NCBI RefSeq assembly: GCF_035582795.1
Contig: NC_134383.1
Span: 1,185,501-1,249,500 of the forward strand
DNA: 64,000 nt
Source: Mycteria americana
Taxonomy: Eukaryota > Chordata > Aves > Ciconiiformes > Ciconiidae
Direction: 5' to 3'
Part shown: positions 24,541 to 35,785 of the stretch, one piece after another
Position numbering within the stretch: the stretch's first letter is position 1
Layout: every line of letters begins with the position of its first letter
Program-made: the position numbers and the translations under genes
Notes under the pieces: model-generated
Told to the model about the DNA's origin: nothing
Databases searched by the model: none
Seen by the model: the letters and a program-made list of their open reading frames with translations, nothing else

Positions 24541-27500
24541 GTCTATAACCTAGCATTAAGGAGTACTTTAATGTCCCCACTACATTCCCCTCTTCCTGTA
24601 GGTCTGATCATAGCAGGATTTCTGCCTGGATTGCATGCATAGTGTGTGTTTTGTTTCCAGTGTATGTGATCTACGCACAGATGAAGGAAAGATGAAGCGT
24701 TCCACTTGCCAGGATCAGAAGTAGGAAGTTTTGGAGTGCCGCGGTAGAGGAGGGATTGCGGTCCTACCCCCACGACCCAGACTAGGGATGCGCTGCTCCC
24801 CGAGGCTCGCTCGGCCTCTGCGCTCTGGAGCTCCGCTGCCTTGCAGGACGCGCTTTGAGGGATCGGTGCTCTCGCTTCTGATAAGATGCTCGCTGGAGAA
24901 GTTGGGGCAAGGGAGAGTGGAAAATCAAATGTTAAAAATACGCTGCAGTGGAGGATTCCTGGGGAAGGGACTTATCCCACCCCCCCGCGCACCCCTTAGG
25001 AGACGGGAGAAAACACGCTCTGCTCCCTGTGGGCTTTTCAGGTTTCCAGGCTTGTGTGAAAAGGCAGTGTGCTAGGTTCATCTATGCGTCCCTGCTTCCC
25101 TCCCCGCTGTCGCTGCATTTGGCTAAAGAGATGCTAACCAGGAACGTACTCTCCAGTAGAAAGCTCTGACTTCTCGACTCGGCACCCGTGCAGCCACGGC
25201 TGTGCTCGGCTGTGAGTCAGCCCCTCTCGGCAGGGTGCCGAGTGGACCGAGAGGTTTGGCAAGCTCCCGAGCCTTCTGCAGCGTGACCGAGGACGGCTCT
25301 GCTGGCTCTGCTTAGGCTTGGCTTGCTAAGGTGCCACGCTCTGTGCTCGGTTCAGTGCTCACGGCCTTCCTTCTCTGCTCCCGTAACCATCCCTGGCACT
25401 GCTGGCACTGCGTAAAGAAAGCGAGGACGGCTTCCTCTCCGCTCAGACTTTAGCTCTGCTTGTCGCTGCCTAGTAAGAAACTGTCCCGCTCACAACTGCG
25501 AGGTTTTGTGGGGGGGCAAGGAAGGGTTCTCCCTCCTCTCTGACCTAGTACTAAAAACCAGGCGCCTTGTCGCAAGACGCGTAGAAAAGCTTCGGTTCCA
25601 GCTCGGGGCAACCGATGTCCATTGGGATTGGGGCTGGGCTCCCCTTGCCCGGCCAGCGGAACCGTGTCGTTTTTAAGGGTCGGCTGGGAAAGAACCGGCC
25701 CTGTGGGGCTTCTGCCCTCCGTAAACACCCGGTTGCGTTTGACAGCTCTGTGCCATCCCCTCTGTGTGAGCGCTGCCAGTTTCGTATTTATTGCAGCAGA
25801 GAGAAAAACAAAAGATGTGAAAGGACAGAAAGAGTCTCTTGTAACTTGCCGGGGGGACGGGAGGATGACGGCAGGATGGGACCTGTAAGGAGGAAAGCCC
25901 GGACCGCATGGGAGATGAGGCCGCAGCCTCCCCCTGCGCTGCCCTCCCTGCCTGCCTGCCTGGAGGCACTGCCCTCTCACCGCCCCGAACCTTCCCCGGG
26001 ACAAAAAAAATGTGATTCTGCTTTGGCAAAAATGCATCGGCTGGTAGAACTCACTCTGTTAGTGCATATTTCGATATAAATGTCAATGTTTCACCCCACC
26101 GTGTTGCAGCGTGTGTGTGTGTGTGCCTAGGCGCCCGCGTCTTTCCTTCCCTCTCTGTGTTGCTGGCTCGTCCTGTTTCGTTTCTGCGGGGGCCGGGGAA
26201 GCAGCCGGGGAGGTGCTGCCCCACGAACCTCCCAGCCGGGTGCGCTCGCGGCGTTCCCTGCCAGGGGTCTTGGGAGTCGCTCGGCCGGATCCTCATCTAA
26301 TCTCTGTTCTTTTCCCCGCTCTGTTGGGGAGCTGCTTTTTGTTTGTTTTTCCTCTCCTTTCACCATGCAGAGCTTAGGTCCTGTTCCCAAAGCTGTAAGC
26401 AAGGTTCTGCGGGTACAGGTAACCGGTATTTCGGCCCTCGACAGGACATCAGCTTGTGTGTGATTACTCGGTGGTTTATCTTGAATAGCCCTGAAATGAA
26501 CAGGGAACGCACGTCACCTGGCAAGCCAACTTCAGTCATCCCAGCGGAGGCGATACTTGAGTGTGAACAGCAGCTTGGGAGTCGGTTGGAGTTCTGCTTC
26601 TAGCTCCTGCATGGGCGTCCGTCTGTCCCCGAGCAAGTCGTTCCATCTGCTGTCAGCGTCACCACCCCTAACCTGGAAACAATGTGCAGACTGTCTGAAA
26701 AGTGCTTTGGGATCCTCGCTGAGGGGACCTATAGAAATAAAGTGCACAATAGCAGCAGCGCTCTTGTCTCTTTACATTTGTCCCGCAGAGAGTAGAGGGA
26801 AGCCGGCGGCAGACGTCTTGGATGTCAGTTCAAGCCTAGAAAATGGCTTTCCACGGGATTACGTGGGGCTGAGCTGTTCTGGCGGGGGATTTAAAACCAA
26901 AAAACCCAATCACGGACACGTAAAATGCAATACGATGGCCGCAAAGCCCTTAGACGGAGGACTGTAAGCGGGAAGCTCGTCGGCAGCTGGGCCGGGGGGT
27001 GTTTGAGGGAGGCGCACGCTGAAACGCTGCGTGGCATCGCTCCTGCTTCCTCAATGAACGGAGCCGTGGAAAAACTTGACGTTACTTCGAGTCACTTCAA
27101 CCTCTGGCGACGAAGGTGCTGCAAACGGGAGGGGAGGCTGCGGGAGCCCCGGCACAGGAACGCGGAGAGGAGCGTGGGAAGGGGACAGGCGCCGGCGCGG
27201 CCGCGGTGCCCTGCCTCGCCTGGCAGGGAATTTTTCCGTGCCCCCACGCGCAAGGACTTTGGTGGCAGGCAGGCTGGGCGAGCAGCTTGGGCTGGCGTCC
27301 GGAGCGCTGCCTGGCCTCACCGGCGCCGGCCGGAGAGCTGCCGCCGGCCGCAGGCTGGAGCGGGGCCCTGGCCGGGGAGGAGTCCCCGAGCCCTGCGCCG
27401 AGGACGGAGCGGGAGCGGGCTTTTCTCCTGCGGCAAGCCAGGGCTGGTTACGGCTCCTGCATCGCACGCCCCGCCATTACCGCGGCAGCTCGTCTGTCCG

Positions 27501-28130
27501 GACCAGGCGGCCGCACCGACCCGTCCGAGCCTGGCGCTGGGAGCAGGGGGGTTGGCAGCATCCCTGCTGGGCCAGGTCGGGTTGCTGGCAGGGGCAGTTG
27601 GTGGCAGGTAGTGGCTGCCACGTGTCGGGGTGCAACAACCCCGTGAACGAGGCCGCCGGCAGCAGCGAACGCCTCCCGGCGCTGCCGGCCGCAGGGGCGG
27701 GCACGGAGCTGGGGCTGGGGAGGCCTCGCTCGCTCCCGAGCCCTCCCAGGCTGGGGGCTCGGCGGGCGGGACGGGTCCTTGTCCCACCAGAGGGGCTCGG
27801 GCAGCGGCTGCGTGACCGGGGGGCGGCTGTCCCTGCCCGTGGAGCTGGGGCTCCCCTGCAGGGTGGGGGCTCCCCTATGGGACAGGGCTCCCTCTGTGGG
27901 GCCCGATATGGGGCAGGGGCTTGCCTATGGGACGGGGCTTCCCCCGTGGGGCCCTATGTGGGGCAGGGGCTCCCCTCTGGGACGGGGCTTCCCCCGAGGG
28001 GCCCTATGTGGGGCAGGGGCTCCCCTGTGGGGTGCCCCAGGGCAGGGGTGCCCCATGGAGCGGGGTTCCCCGGCGGGACGAGGGCTGCCGAGGGGGGCCG
28101 GTCCCCCGGGCGGGGGATGCCCGCGCCCCG
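24541..28130. other. Intergenic region PAFAH1B2-SIDT2
   Basis: I see no gene. It contains an AATAAA at 26736-26741 (possible extended PAFAH1B2 3' end) and a short GT run near 26110-26125. GC content rises steeply from about 27.0 kb into the SIDT2 CpG island, where long open frames appear on both strands simply because stop codons are rare. A 50-bp minisatellite lies at its right end. Regulatory elements for either gene may be present but none is diagnosable. Confidence 0.7.
27851..28040 (+). repeat. 50-bp GC-rich minisatellite upstream of SIDT2
   Basis: The word GCCC(G/T)ATATG or GCCCTATGTG recurs at 27901, 27951 and 28001, exactly 50 bp apart. Each copy is followed by GGGCAGGGGCT..CC and GGGACGGGGCTTCCCCC. 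Degraded partial copies extend on both sides, giving about 3.5 units. It lies about 150 bp before the SIDT2 CRE. Confidence 0.9.
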
Positions 28131-28577
28131 GCGCCGCCCGGCGCCGCGTCACTTCCCCGGCCTGGCCCTTTAACGTGTGACGGTGCGTGACGTCACCGCC
28201 GGCCCGTGTTTACAGCTGCCTGCGGACCGGGGAGATACAAAGTACCGGCACCGGCCCCGGCCCCGGCCCCGGCAGGGCCAGCACCGCCGGGAGCCAGCAC
28301 CGGGCAGCGGCAGCAGAACCGGGACCCGCCTGCGGACACCGGCACCGCCCCCGGCATCCGGTACCGGCACCCGCGCCGCCCCCGGGCTCTCCCCGCAGCG
28401 CCCGCCGGGCTCAGCGCCGGCCCGGGGACCCGCACCGGCAGCGGCAGCGGCAGCGGGGCTCGCCATGGGGCAGGGAGCCCGGGCGCGCCCCGGCTGACCC
28501 GACCCGACCCGCCCTGCCCTGCCCCGGCGGACCTTGGCCGGCCGGGGAGCGGCGGCGCGGCCGGGGATGCTGGCGGG
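28131..28577 (+). promoter_or_regulatory. SIDT2: SIDT2 promoter and 5' leader (CpG island)
   Basis: This is a CpG-island promoter without a TATA box. A perfect CRE (TGACGTCA) lies at 28188-28195, preceded by a related GTGACGG. The probable leader contains GGCCCC-type units (28251-28272) and a pentamer array (GACCC)3(GCCCT)2 (28496-28520). It also contains two upstream ATGs: a 10-codon uORF at 28465-28497 in strong context (GCCATGG) and an ATG at 28567, 11 nt before the real start and out of frame. The transcription start is not known, so which of these are in the mRNA is uncertain. Confidence 0.65.
28188..28195. promoter_or_regulatory. CRE palindrome TGACGTCA upstream of SIDT2
   Basis: Perfect eight-base CREB/ATF site in the CpG island, about 390 bp before the SIDT2 start codon. 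It is the second perfect CRE in this window. Confidence 0.6.
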
Positions 28578-31500
28578 ATGCCGGGCAGCGGGGCGGGCGC
28601 GCTGGCCCGGGCGCTGGTGGCCTGGGCGCTGCTGGCCCTGCCGCTGCCGGCCCTGCCCCAGCCCCGCGGCGCCCGGCGGGTGGCGGAGAAGGAGGCCCGC
28701 TTCAACACCACCTACGCCGACTGGGTGGACGCCGACCTGCTCAACATCTACGCCTTCAACCACAGCGTCCGGAGGAACAGGGTGAGCCGGCGGGGCGGCC
28801 GGGCCGGCCGGTGCCCGCTCCCCCCCGCGGGTCCCCTCCCCCGGGGCGCCCGAGCTTCGGGGCGCGCAGGGGGACGGCGGCGGGGAAGGCGTCCTCTGCC
28901 ACGAAGGCCGAGCAAAGTCCGCTCGCCGGGGACGGGCCCGCCACGGCCGGTGCCGCCCGGCCGACGCCTCGCCTTCCCGCCGTCCCTGCAGACGGAGGGG
29001 GTGCGGGTGTCGGTGAACGTCCTCTCCGACCGCAAGGACTTGCCCGTCCTCTTCGTGGTGAGGCAGAAGGAGGCGGTGGTCTCCTTCCAGGTGCCGCTCA
29101 TCCTCCGGGGCCTGTGAGTATCGGCGGGACGGGCGCTGCCCCCCGCCCGGCCGAGCCGTGGCAGGGGTCCCGGCGGGCAGGGCTCGGGGCAGCGGGCACG
29201 GCACAGCTCGGCCGGCGCTCTGCCTGCCCAGGAACCAGCGGAAGTACGCGTACCAGGAGGTGAGCCGCACGCTCTGCCAGCCCCAGACCAAGGCGGAGGT
29301 GGAGACCCAGCACTTCTACGTGGACGTCTCCACGCTGTCCCTCAACACCTCCTACCAGCTGCGCGTCACCCACGTGGAGAACTTCGTGCTGCGGTGAGGG
29401 GAGCCCCGCGCCCCGGTCCCTGGCCCTGCCTGCCCGCTGCCTGCCGGGGCTGCGGGCTCCCCTCATCAGCCGTCATCCTTTCCCGTGCTCTCTGCAGGAC
29501 AAACGAAAGGTTCAGCTTCAATGCCACGGCAGCTCAGCCGCAGGTGAGGAGGGGCCGGCGCGGCGTGGCGTGGCGTGGGAGAGGGGCTGCGCCCGAGGCC
29601 AGCCCAGGGAGGAGAGCACGGCCACCGTGGCAGTGACGGGCCCTCCCCGCCCCAGTATTTCAAGTACGAGTTCCCCGAGGGAGTGGACTCGGTGATCGTG
29701 AAGGTGACCTCGGCCATGGCCTTCCCCTGCTCCGTCATCTCCATCCAGGACATCCTGGTAGGTTCGGGCGGCGGGGCCGCCTGTCCGGCCGGCCCGTGAT
29801 GCCCGGCAGGGCTGACAGCCCCTCTGCCCCCGCAGTGCCCCGTCTATGACTTGGACAACAACGTGGCCTTCATCGGGATGTACCAGACCATGACGAAGAA
29901 GGCGGCCATCACGGTGCAGGTGGGCACAGGGCTGTGCCGCGGGGCCGTACTGCGGGGCCATGCCGCTCCCGGCCCCTGCCTGGCACTGGCGGGTAGCGCC
30001 GGTTAGCAGAGCTTGCAGAGGTTATTGCTCTGGGGTGGCTCCGAGCCCCCCAGGGAGCCCCGGCTGCGCGGGGCGGCGTGGGAGACCCCCGCCCGGGCTC
30101 TGCTGACCCCCGTCTCTCACCCTCCTGGGACGCAGAAGAAGGATTTCCCCAGCAACAGCTTCTACGTGGTGGTGGTGGTGAAGACGGAGGACGAGGTGTG
30201 CGGGGGGGCTCTGCCCTACTACCCCCTCTCCAAAAACGCCTCACCAGGTACGCCGGGGGGCTGGGGGAGGCCAGCGCGTCCCTGCCACCGTGGGTCGTGC
30301 GCTGGGGACGCGCTGGGGGCAGGGTGAGGAGCAGCATCCGCAGAGGGCTGAGCCCCCGGCCCGTGCCTTCTTCCAGACGAACCCGTGGATCAGCACAACC
30401 GGCAGAAGATGCTGGAGGTGATGGTGTCGCCCACCATAACGTGTAAGCCTGGGAGGGGCCGTCGGGGGCCGGGGGTGCTGGGCTCCGCAGGGGGCCCCAC
30501 GGCAGGTCCCCAGGGCTGCCGCTCCCCCTGAGGGCTTGTCCCGGCTCTGCGCAGCGGAGGCCTATGTGAGCAGCGTGCTCTTCTGCCTGGGCATCTTCCT
30601 CTCCTTCTACGTCCTCACGCTGCTCATCGCCTGCTGGGAGAGCTGCCGGTGAGTTCCCGGGCGTCGCTGCCCCGGCCACCCCGTCCCCTCCGGGTGCTGA
30701 GCCCGTGGGTGCCGTGCCGTCCCGTCCACGGCGTGCGGTCCCAGCGCGGTGAGGGCCCTCGCCGTGCTGTGCCCCCTCGCCCCGGCTGCCGGCACGGCAC
30801 CGCTCACAGCCGCTTCCCTCGGCAGGCAGCAGAAGAGGAAGGGGCTCCTGGCAGCCATGGACTCGCCCAGCCTGGACACGGGTGAGGGGCTGGGGGCCGC
30901 AGCCGGCGGCAGTGGCACGTGGGGGGTCTGCCTGCGGGATTCCTGGTTATTTTGCCCTCTCGAGCCCGTGGCAAAGCCCTTGGTCCTGCGGGAGTTCCCC
31001 ACTGTCCCCCTGAGCCCCGCTTGTCCCCCAGCTCCCTGGGGACAAATCCCGATGTCAGGGGGACAGGGCCGTCCTGGGGCTCGGGCTCCGCCGCCCGGGG
31101 GCCAGCAGGGCTGCCCTGGGGCTTGGGCGTCTCACCAAGGCTGTCTCTTTCTTTCCACGGCTTTCCGGGGACTCCCAGCGTCTCTACTGGGTAGGTGTCA
31201 GCGTCCGCTCCGCCCTTGGCTGCGAGCTCGCTCCCGTGCCAGGGCAGGGGCGCGGGGCGCTGCTCCGTGCCAAACGGCCGTGTGGCCCCGGGCGGGGGGT
31301 GCCATGGCAGGCTGCCGGCGGCTGACGGGGCCCCTCCTGTCTTGCAGGGCATGCCCGCGGCATCCCCGACTCCTTCCTGGGCCATGCCCCCTACAACAGC
31401 TACGGTTACGGCTCCTTCGGTGAGTGCCGCGCGCCGTCCCTCGCCTCCCTGCCCGTCGGCAGGCGGCCGTGCCCACCCCGTCTGGCTGTCCTTGCAGGGA

Positions 31501-34500
31501 ACGGCTCCTCTGGCAGCGCCGAGGGCATCACGGACAGCATGGGCTCAGCAGAAGTCCCCTACGGCTACGCGGGTGAGTCCCGGGGCAGCGGTGCGGTGAC
31601 CGGCGTGGCCACAGCCCTGCGGAGCCGGCGTGCCCGGGCAGCGCCGGGCTGCCCCGACGGTGCTGCGCTGCCGTCAGCGTCCCAGCTCTGCCCCTCTCCA
31701 TCTCCCGGGAAGGGTCGCCGGGGTGCCGGCCCCGCCGCGCAAGCCCGCAGCGGGGTCTCCATCGGCGCCGCCGGCTGGCAGGGCGGACGCGTGCCGGGGA
31801 ACCCCCAGGGCTCGGCCCCGCTCCTGCTCCAGTAACTCTCGCTTTCCTTTGAAGGGCAGGAGCAGTTCAAGCGGCGCACGTCCTCCGCCCCGATGAGGCC
31901 GCTGAGCATTGCCATGGGTAGATGCTGGTACCGGGCAGGGACGGGCCAATCAAGCCAAAATCTGCCCTGCCCCAAGCTCGCGCCCGGGGTGCTGAGCGCC
32001 TCTGCTCCCTCCTCCCCTCCCTCAGAGCAAGGGCAGCCGCCCCGCAGCCCCCGCCGCGGGGGAGGACGTCGTCCTCCCGGCCCCCGCTGCCCCCGGCCCG
32101 CAGGGCCCCGGGGACGGGGGCGCGGGGCGACGCGCGCCCGTGCCAGCACAGCCGGCGCGTGTCCCCGGGGCGGGGGCTCTGCGAGGGTCCGCACGGAGCT
32201 GGAGCCCGTCCCAGCGCCGGTTGGCAGGGAGGCAGCCGAGCGGTTAATTGGGGGTGATCGGGGTCCCGCGGGGTGGGCACCGAGGCGGGCTCAGCCCAGG
32301 GGCTCCGCTGACAGCCCCGGCTCGGCCGCAGGGGAGCGGTCGCTGGAGAACGTGGCCGGCCGGCCACGCCTGGACTCGCTCAGCTCCATCGAGGAGGATG
32401 ACTACGACACGCTGGCTGACATTGACTACGACAAGAACGTCATCCGCACCAAGGTGCGTCCCGGCCCACGCCCCCCGCCCCCCCGCCGGCCGCTCCCCGC
32501 CGGCCGGGGCGAGCCCCCCCACCTGCCTCTCCTTCCAGCAATACCTCTGCGTGGCCGACCTGGCCCGCAAGGACAAGCGGGTGCTGCGGAAGAAGTACCA
32601 GATCTACTTCTGGTGAGTGGGGCCAGCGGGGACGGGGGGCACGGAGCCGTGGCCTGGCCCGGAGCGGGTGGCAGGGACCCCCTGACGCCCCCCCCGCCCC
32701 TCCCAGGAACATCGCCACCATCGCCGTCTTCTACGCCCTCCCCGTCATCCAGCTCGTCATCACCTACCAGACGGTAAGCAGGGCCGCGGCGGCAGCAAAG
32801 GGGGGCTCTCGGGAGCTCTGGGGGCTGCGGTCCCCAGCCGCGATGGGGACGTCCCCGGGCATTCCCCGCGTCCCCGCGCCCCGCCGCCACCCGCTCTCCC
32901 CGTGCCCGCCCGCGCAGGTGGTGAACGTCACCGGCAACCAGGACATCTGCTACTACAACTTTCTGTGCGCCCACCCGCTGGGGAACCTCAGGTGGGTTCA
33001 GGGGGGACGGTGGGTGGCCGGGGGTCCCCCGCACCCGGGGCAGGGCTGCGGCGGAGCTCCGGCGCCCCGGGGAGGGCGCGGGTCCGCAGCACCCCCGTCC
33101 GGACTGCCCCCTCGCAGCGCCTTCAACAACATCCTCAGCAACCTGGGCTACGTCCTGCTGGGCTTGCTCTTCCTGCTCATCATCCTGCAGCGGGAGATCA
33201 ACTACAACCGGGCGCTCATGCGCAACGACGCTCACGCCCTGGTAAGGGACGGGCGGGCGCCGGGCTGCATGTCCGGGGGGTCCCGGCCGCCCAGGACCCC
33301 CGCTTCTCCCTCCCCTCCCGCCCCCCAGGAGTGCGGCATCCCCAAGCACTTCGGGCTCTTCTACGCCATGGGCACCGCCCTCATGATGGAGGGGCTGCTC
33401 AGCGCCTGCTACCACGTCTGCCCCAACTACACCAACTTCCAGTTCGGTGAGTGCCCCCCGGCCCCCCGCCGCCCGCGCCGGGGCCCCCCTGCCCCGCTGA
33501 GCGCTGCCCCCCCGCAGACACCTCCTTCATGTACATGATCGCGGGGCTCTGCATGCTGAAGCTCTACCAGAAACGCCACCCAGACATCAACGCCAGCGCC
33601 TACAGTGCCTACGCCTGCCTGGCCCTCGTCATCTTCTTCTCCGTCGTCGGCGTGGTGAGTACGGTGGGTGCCGGGGGGCGGGGGGGGGCGGCCGCTCACC
33701 CCCGCAGCCTGCTGCCCGCCGCCCCCCTCGCCCCGCAGGTCTTCGGCAAGGAGAACACGGCCTTCTGGATCGTCTTCTCCGTCATCCACATCGTGGCCAC
33801 CCTGCTGCTGAGCACCCAGCTCTACTACATGGGGCGCTGGAAGCTGGGTGAGGCGGGGGGCGCGGCCGCGAGCGGGGCGGGTGGGGAGCAGCGCGGTGGC
33901 CCCCCCGGCACGACCTCTCCTCTCTCCACAGACTCGGGCATCCTGCGCAGGATCCTGCACGTGCTGTACACGGACTGCGTCCGGCAGTGCAGCGGGCCCA
34001 TGTACGTGGTGAGTGCTGGCACTGCGGCTCGCGGCACGGGGGTCCCCGGCTCTGCGGAGACCCCGCCTGGCAGCCCTCCCCCCCTGAAGCAGCCGGCCGC
34101 CTGCCCCTCACAGCCCCCCTCGCCCTTCACAGGACCGAATGGTGCTCTTGGTCATGGGAAACATCATCAACTGGTCGCTGTAAGTGCGGAGCCGGCTGCA
34201 GGCCAGACCCTGCGCCGCCTCTCCCAGCCCGGTGCTCCCCGTCCCCGCTGCCGCCCCCACCCCACTCCTGCAGCCCGACCCCCCTGCCGGCGGCCCCCTC
34301 CGCTGGGGCTGGGCTGAGGACCGCCAGCTCGTGACAGCTGTGAGCCGAGCACGGCAGCTCCCCGCCACAGCTGCGGCGGCCCCGGTGTCCCCACGCGCTG
34401 CCGATCTCCCGGGGGCTGCCGGTGCGTCCAGGGGAAAGTGGGGTGCACGGGTACGGCAGGCGGGGGTACGGCCCAGGCTGCGCTGACGCTGCTGCCTGTC

Positions 34501-35188
34501 CCTGCCTCCCCAGCGCTGCCTACGGCCTCATTGTCCGCCCCAATGACTTCGCTTCCTACCTGCTGGCCATCGGCATCTGCAACCTCCTCCTCTACTTCGC
34601 CTTCTACATCATCATGAAGGTGCGAGCCGAGCCCCCCGGCCCCCGGCCCGGCCGTGCGGGCGCTGCGTGCCCGGCAGGGAGGGCAGGGACGGGCACCCCT
34701 GCCAGCGCCCGCCCGCCCGTTGACCCTGGCCTCTCCCGCAGCTCCGCAGCGGCGAGCGCATCAAGCTCATCCCCTTGCTCTGCATCGTCGGCACCTCGGT
34801 GGTCTGGGGCTTTGCCCTCTTCTTCTTCTTCCAGGGGCTCAGCACCTGGCAGGTGAGCGGGGGGGCAGCGCGGGGCGGGGGGGCGGGCGCTGGCCGGCGC
34901 GGTGACGGCTGGCCCTGTCCCCGACAGAAAACGCCGGCCGAGTCCCGGGAGCACAACCGCGACTGCATCCTGCTCGACTTCTTCGACGACCATGACATCT
35001 GGCACTTCCTCTCCTCCATCGCCATGTTCGGCTCCTTCCTGGTAGGTGCTGGCTGCCGCCGGCACGGCTGCCGGCCGCCGCTGGCTGCCCTTGCTCACCA
35101 CGGCCCCGCTCCCCTCGCCCCGCAGGTGCTGCTGACGCTGGACGACGACTTGGACTGCGTCCAGCGGGACAAGATCTACGTCTTCTAG
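28578..35188 (+). CDS. SIDT2: SID1 transmembrane family member 2
   Basis: SIDT2 is a SID-1/CREST-superfamily membrane protein of lysosome and plasma membrane, implicated in RNA uptake/RNautophagy and lysosomal lipid handling. The 27 coding exons are: 28578-28781, 28992-29113, 29232-29393, 29498-29543, 29656-29757, 29836-29919, 30136-30247, 30377-30442, 30555-30648, 30826-30881, 31348-31419, 31498-31572, 31855-31917, 32332-32453, 32539-32612, 32707-32773, 32918-32991, 33118-33241, 33329-33446, 33518-33654, 33739-33847, 33932-34008, 34133-34179, 34514-34619, 34742-34852, 34928-35041 and 35126-35188. They total 866 codons before the stop, with all phases consistent. A signal peptide lies at about 1-28, followed by a luminal beta-rich domain with N-glycosylation sites (NTT, NHS). 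The first membrane segment is near 303-325, then an acidic cytosolic loop (EEDDYDTL) and multiple TM segments. CREST residues are visible in SACYH and HDIWH. The end VQRDKIYVF matches the family. Introns go down to 71 bp. SIDT1 is less similar. Confidence 0.97.
31179..31190 (+). other. SIDT2: Possible 12-nt SIDT2 microexon
   Basis: Between exons 10 and 11 a segment with acceptor CTCCCAG and donor GTAGGT encloses 12 bases. Inserted after the phase-1 end of exon 10, it would add four residues (A-S-L-L) without changing the frame. The surrounding intron has a pyrimidine-rich tract just before it. Skipping it also gives a good protein. I cannot show that it is used. Confidence 0.35.
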
Positions 35189-35785
35189 GGGCCCGCAGCC
35201 GCCCACTGCCCTGGGACCGTGCCAAACGCCCGGCCGCAGCCCCCGGGAGGGGGGGCACCCGCCGGGGCGCTGCGTGCCCCTGGGGAGGGAAGCCTGGGCC
35301 GCGGGTGCCACCAGCCACTCCGTCCCTCTCCCCGCACAGCTCGGGGGGCCCGGCTCACCTCCTCCCTGCCGGCCGGGTCCCTCCCTGGCGCTGCGTGCCC
35401 CTTCCCAGGCTCCTCGTAGCCGAAAACGGGGCCGGGGGGCCGCCGGGCACCTGTCCTCGGGGGCGAGTGACACTGGAAAAGGTGCTGCTGCTGCTCCGTG
35501 TCCGTGCGCCCGTGGGCCCGGTGCGGGGGGCTGGGGTGAGCAGCCCCGTGGCCCCCCAAGCACGCGGGTGCGGGTCTCTCTTCAGTGCCTGAGGTGTACG
35601 GGTGGGGGGGGGGGGGGTGCGTGCGTCCGGCATGGCGGCGGCCAGAGAAGCCCCCCTCGTGTCTCCTTCAGCGTCGCGGGAGGCGTGGGACGTTTGTGCC
35701 CCTCGTGCTCTCGGCGCCGCGTGCTCTCGCGTGTGGGTCTGCTGGGAAGGGACTCGCATTAAAGTGTCTGCACTTTGCCCCCGCC
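35189..35785 (+). other. SIDT2: SIDT2 3' UTR
   Basis: GC-rich tail after the TAG at 35186-35188. It includes a G14 run (35604-35617) and ends near the ATTAAA at 35758. Confidence 0.7.
35758..35763 (+). terminator. SIDT2: SIDT2 polyadenylation signal ATTAAA
   Basis: The common variant hexamer is followed at once by GTGTCTGC. It is the only good signal between SIDT2 and TAGLN, 570 bp after the stop codon. Confidence 0.65.
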
